From a virus: a stretch of DNA of 31,128 nucleotides. The notes beneath the pieces are model-generated. The model saw only the letters and a program-made list of their open reading frames with translations, was not told the DNA's origin and made no database searches. Both the position numbers and the translations under genes were made by a program. Positions 29,502 to 31,128 of this stretch are shown piece by piece (position 1 is the stretch's first letter; each line of letters opens with the position of its first letter). The DNA lies in IMG/VR virus record IMGVR_UViG_3300009149_005829, positions 1 through 31,128 of that record; one strand, written 5' to 3'.

Positions 29502-29897
29502 TCAGAGTCCTAGCCATACTGACAGATATTTACCTGCGATCAATAATGTGATTGCTATTGCCATGCCGATGAGCTTGTCTTTCCAGTAGCCTTTTTTGGC
29601 TGCTGCACTGTTTCTCGCTGCTGTATTTGATTCAACTTTCTCTAGTATTCCCTTCGCCTTCAAATCCACCCAGAGGGGGCAGTTGTCGTGTACGCAGGTT
29701 TTTCTTTCTCGATCTTCTATACCCCTAATCCTGTTATCAATCTGCTCATTCCTTATCTGCTGTTCGCTTTGAGCCTTTTCACACTTTTCCAGCTTATCAT
29801 TGACCTGCTCCATTCGCTTTGGCATACCCTCCAGAGCACCGAGTGCCAGGAGCATTCTATCCTTTATTGTAACTGTGCCGTTAAATTCATCTGCCAT
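29502..29897 (-). CDS. Coiled-coil protein with C-terminal membrane anchor (131 aa)
   Basis: Residues 20-65 form a coiled coil (KRMEQVNDKLEKCEKAQSEQ), a CVHDNCPLW motif with two cysteines is near residue 68, and the C-terminal segment KLIGMAIAITLLIAGKYLS (108-126) is a membrane helix with a short tail. Tail-anchored coiled-coil proteins of this kind are common in phage lysis cassettes beside endolysins, acting as holin partners or antiholins. AGAGG lies eight bases before ATG 29897. It is the first gene of the minus-strand lysis operon, behind a -10 box at 29925-29930. Confidence 0.65.
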   Translation of the reverse strand: MADEFNGTVTIKDRMLLALGALEGMPKRMEQVNDKLEKCEKAQSEQQIRNEQIDNRIRGIEDRERKTCVHDNCPLWVDLKAKGILEKVESNTAARNSAAAKKGYWKDKLIGMAIAITLLIAGKYLSVWLGL

Positions 29898-29924
29898 CTT
29901 TCTAGCCTCTTATTTTCTACTTTA

Positions 29925-29953
29925 ATTATACAGCGTATCCATGGGTATATAAA
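29925..29953 (-). promoter_or_regulatory. Possible promoter of the lysis operon
   Basis: On the minus strand a perfect TATAAT (29930-29925) is preceded at 17 bp by TTTATA (29953-29948), a weak -35. It lies 28 bases upstream of the first lysis gene. The poor -35 suggests low or activator-dependent use, as expected for late genes. Confidence 0.45.
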
Positions 29954-29959
29954 TGTAAT

Positions 29960-29990
29960 AGGGGCTGGCCCTTACATCAGACCAACCCCT
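29960..29990 (-). terminator. Hairpin after the fibre gene
   Basis: On the minus strand AGGGGTTGG (29990-29982) pairs with CCAGCCCCT (29968-29960) with one U-G pair; on the plus strand the same position would be a C-A mismatch. This favours a function in the minus-strand transcript. It is 22 bases after the fibre stop. The following sequence is A/U-rich rather than a pure U-run. Confidence 0.6.
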
Positions 29991-30011
29991 CGAACTTAAC
30001 TTCTTTACGGG

Positions 30012-31128
30012 TTAAAGTACATTCCAACGACTAAACTGACTATCAAATAGCAACACCAAAGTCCTAAACTGATTATCAAGAACAATGTTACTTGCACCAG
30101 TGATAACAATGTTTCCTGTTCCATGCACAATAGTAATAGCGTATTCACTTTCGTTGACTATTCTTATTTCCATCCCATCAACTCCACCATTAATGGTGAG
30201 TAAGCTATCAACACCAGATGTTTCAGGTGATAATTTAATGAATGATGATGTTGCCGTGATAATACCGCTTGCTATTGTTGCACTTGCTTTGGTGTGAATG
30301 ATAGTACCATTCACCTCTAATGCTCCACCGGGAGTCAATGTACCAATTCCAACCTTACCGCCCATGATTGCCATTGTGCTATCCTGTGCTAAAGTTCTAG
30401 CAGTATTATCAAGTCCAATGGCAACAGAATAAACTGATGATACAGATAATCTATTTCCTATTGTTGTTGATTGATTGCCTGATATTGTTGTTGTGTTTCC
30501 AAGTGCCTTGCCTCCATAAGCTGTGCAGGTATTATATGATCCAAGAGCAACTGAATCATATTGCACTGCATTACCATTTCCAATAGCAACTGGAGCAAAG
30601 TCAGTATTGGTAATTGTATTATTAAGCCCAATGGCTGTGGCACTGCTACCGCTTGCAGTATTTGCAATGGAGTTATTGGCACCCATTGCCACTGAGCTAT
30701 TTTCTGCAGCCGTACAGCTTGCACCAACAGCAAACGCTTTTGATCCTGATGATATACAATTATATCCAAATGCAATGGAATTATCTCCAACATTGGAATC
30801 ATCCCATTGAGTTCCAGTTACCTGGCCAGCTCTGAAAGAGCTTTTACTTTTATCAAACCAAAATCGTTTATCATGATCAGTATCAACATCATCAGCAAGC
30901 TGATCAGAGCCAAAAACAAAATCATCAGTTGAGTATGTTACCTCAGCAGAATTTGCCCTGATAACTGTACCAGCTTTCTCAAGGTATGATGTTCCACCGG
31001 GTAAGCCAGTAAGACCGGAGCCGTCTCCTTCAAAAGCTGTTGCTTTAACTGTTCCAACAACCTCAAGAGTTTCCGAGGGAGTTAAAGTACCAATACCGAC
31101 ATTTCCACCAAGCACTATCATACTATTA
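30012..31128 (-). CDS. Tail-fibre/adhesin-like protein with YadA-head repeats, 5'-partial
   Basis: The frame is open to the right edge (two codons precede ATG 31121 without a stop), so this is the 3' part of a longer gene. The segment VGIGTLTPSETLEV near residue 9 recurs as VGIGTLTPGGALEV near 257, typical of phage fibre and peptidase-linked adhesin repeats. Between them is a run of short repeats (FAVGAS, VAMGANNS, TAIGLNN, VAIGNGN, VALGSYN, VAIGLDN), the beta-roll of trimeric autotransporter heads. The last 110 residues form a beta-rich end domain. It is probably a trimeric receptor-binding or virion-decorating fibre. The DNA looks more A/T-rich than the replication genes. No chaperone domain is visible. 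Confidence 0.8.
   Translation of the reverse strand, partial: NSMIVLGGNVGIGTLTPSETLEVVGTVKATAFEGDGSGLTGLPGGTSYLEKAGTVIRANSAEVTYSTDDFVFGSDQLADDVDTDHDKRFWFDKSKSSFRAGQVTGTQWDDSNVGDNSIAFGYNCISSGSKAFAVGASCTAAENSSVAMGANNSIANTASGSSATAIGLNNTITNTDFAPVAIGNGNAVQYDSVALGSYNTCTAYGGKALGNTTTISGNQSTTIGNRLSVSSVYSVAIGLDNTARTLAQDSTMAIMGGKVGIGTLTPGGALEVNGTIIHTKASATIASGIITATSSFIKLSPETSGVDSLLTINGGVDGMEIRIVNESEYAITIVHGTGNIVITGASNIVLDNQFRTLVLLFDSQFSRWNVL

Noticed and set aside
1-31128. CRISPR array, tRNA genes, integrase, IS elements
   Set aside because: No regularly spaced repeats, no cloverleaf I could recognise and no recombinase or transposase motifs were seen; a tRNA scan would be needed to exclude a tRNA fully.

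Overview
This window is part of the genome of a virulent-type tailed bacteriophage (Caudoviricetes). The evidence is dense co-directional packing with start/stop overlaps of 1-4 bases, strong GGAGG ribosome binding sites, a nearly complete phage replisome, a terminase large subunit, a lysis cassette and a fibre gene. No integrase, repressor, rRNA or tRNA was recognised. The host cannot be named. The promoters are ordinary sigma70/sigmaA type (TTGACA-17-TATAAT), so the early genes are read by host RNA polymerase. Fusion of a uracil-DNA-glycosylase-like domain to a family A DNA polymerase is a feature I recall from SPO1-type phages.

Layout. Bases 1-681 hold two small cysteine-rich proteins, an intrinsic terminator, a repeated promoter-like element and a short leader ORF with a hairpin. 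Bases 674-5815 (+) hold accessory and early genes: a DNA methyltransferase, a RuvC-like resolvase, a 44-aa membrane protein, a DUF1653-like protein, a degenerate metallophosphoesterase, small paralogous proteins, a SpoT-like HD hydrolase and a Gam-like nuclease inhibitor. Two almost identical strong promoters sit here. Bases 5987-22348 (+) are the replication and recombination operon: HTH protein, FEN-type 5' nuclease, RecA/UvsX-like recombinase, gp32-like SSB, a thymidylate-synthase-like protein, UDG-PolA fusion, an acidic-tailed protein, primase, UvsW-like helicase, DnaB-like helicase, and an SbcD/SbcC (gp47/gp46) pair. Bases 22359-24275 encode the terminase large subunit, interrupted by an in-frame amber codon. 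Bases 24272-27311 hold two small proteins, a putative small RNA and a Ski2-like helicase with its own strong promoter. Bases 27449-29897 (-) are the lysis module: membrane protein, holin-like protein, GH108 muramidase, a stand-alone CheY-like receiver and a coiled-coil protein with a C-terminal membrane anchor. Bases 30012-31128 (-) are the 3' part of a fibre gene with YadA-head-like repeats, running off the right edge.

How it works together. Early genes blunt the host (Gam-like protein against RecBCD/AddAB, HD hydrolase possibly against ppGpp). The long operon then supplies primase, helicases, polymerase, SSB and recombination proteins for recombination-dependent replication. RuvC-like resolvase and terminase process the DNA for packaging, and the minus-strand module lyses the cell.

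The most unusual signals are four. (1) A UAG splits the terminase gene upstream of a conserved nuclease motif. (2) A family of anti-Shine-Dalgarno RNA elements (CTCCAAAACAC or the CCAAAACAC core) is complementary to the ribosome binding sites of the two strongest early leaders; one copy sits in what looks like a free-standing ~60-nt small RNA with its own promoter. (3) An apparently complete response-regulator receiver lies inside the lysis operon. (4) Several enzyme folds have lost key catalytic residues (metallophosphoesterase, thymidylate synthase, UDG), suggesting repurposing. All family assignments come from reading motifs by eye; no database search was run.
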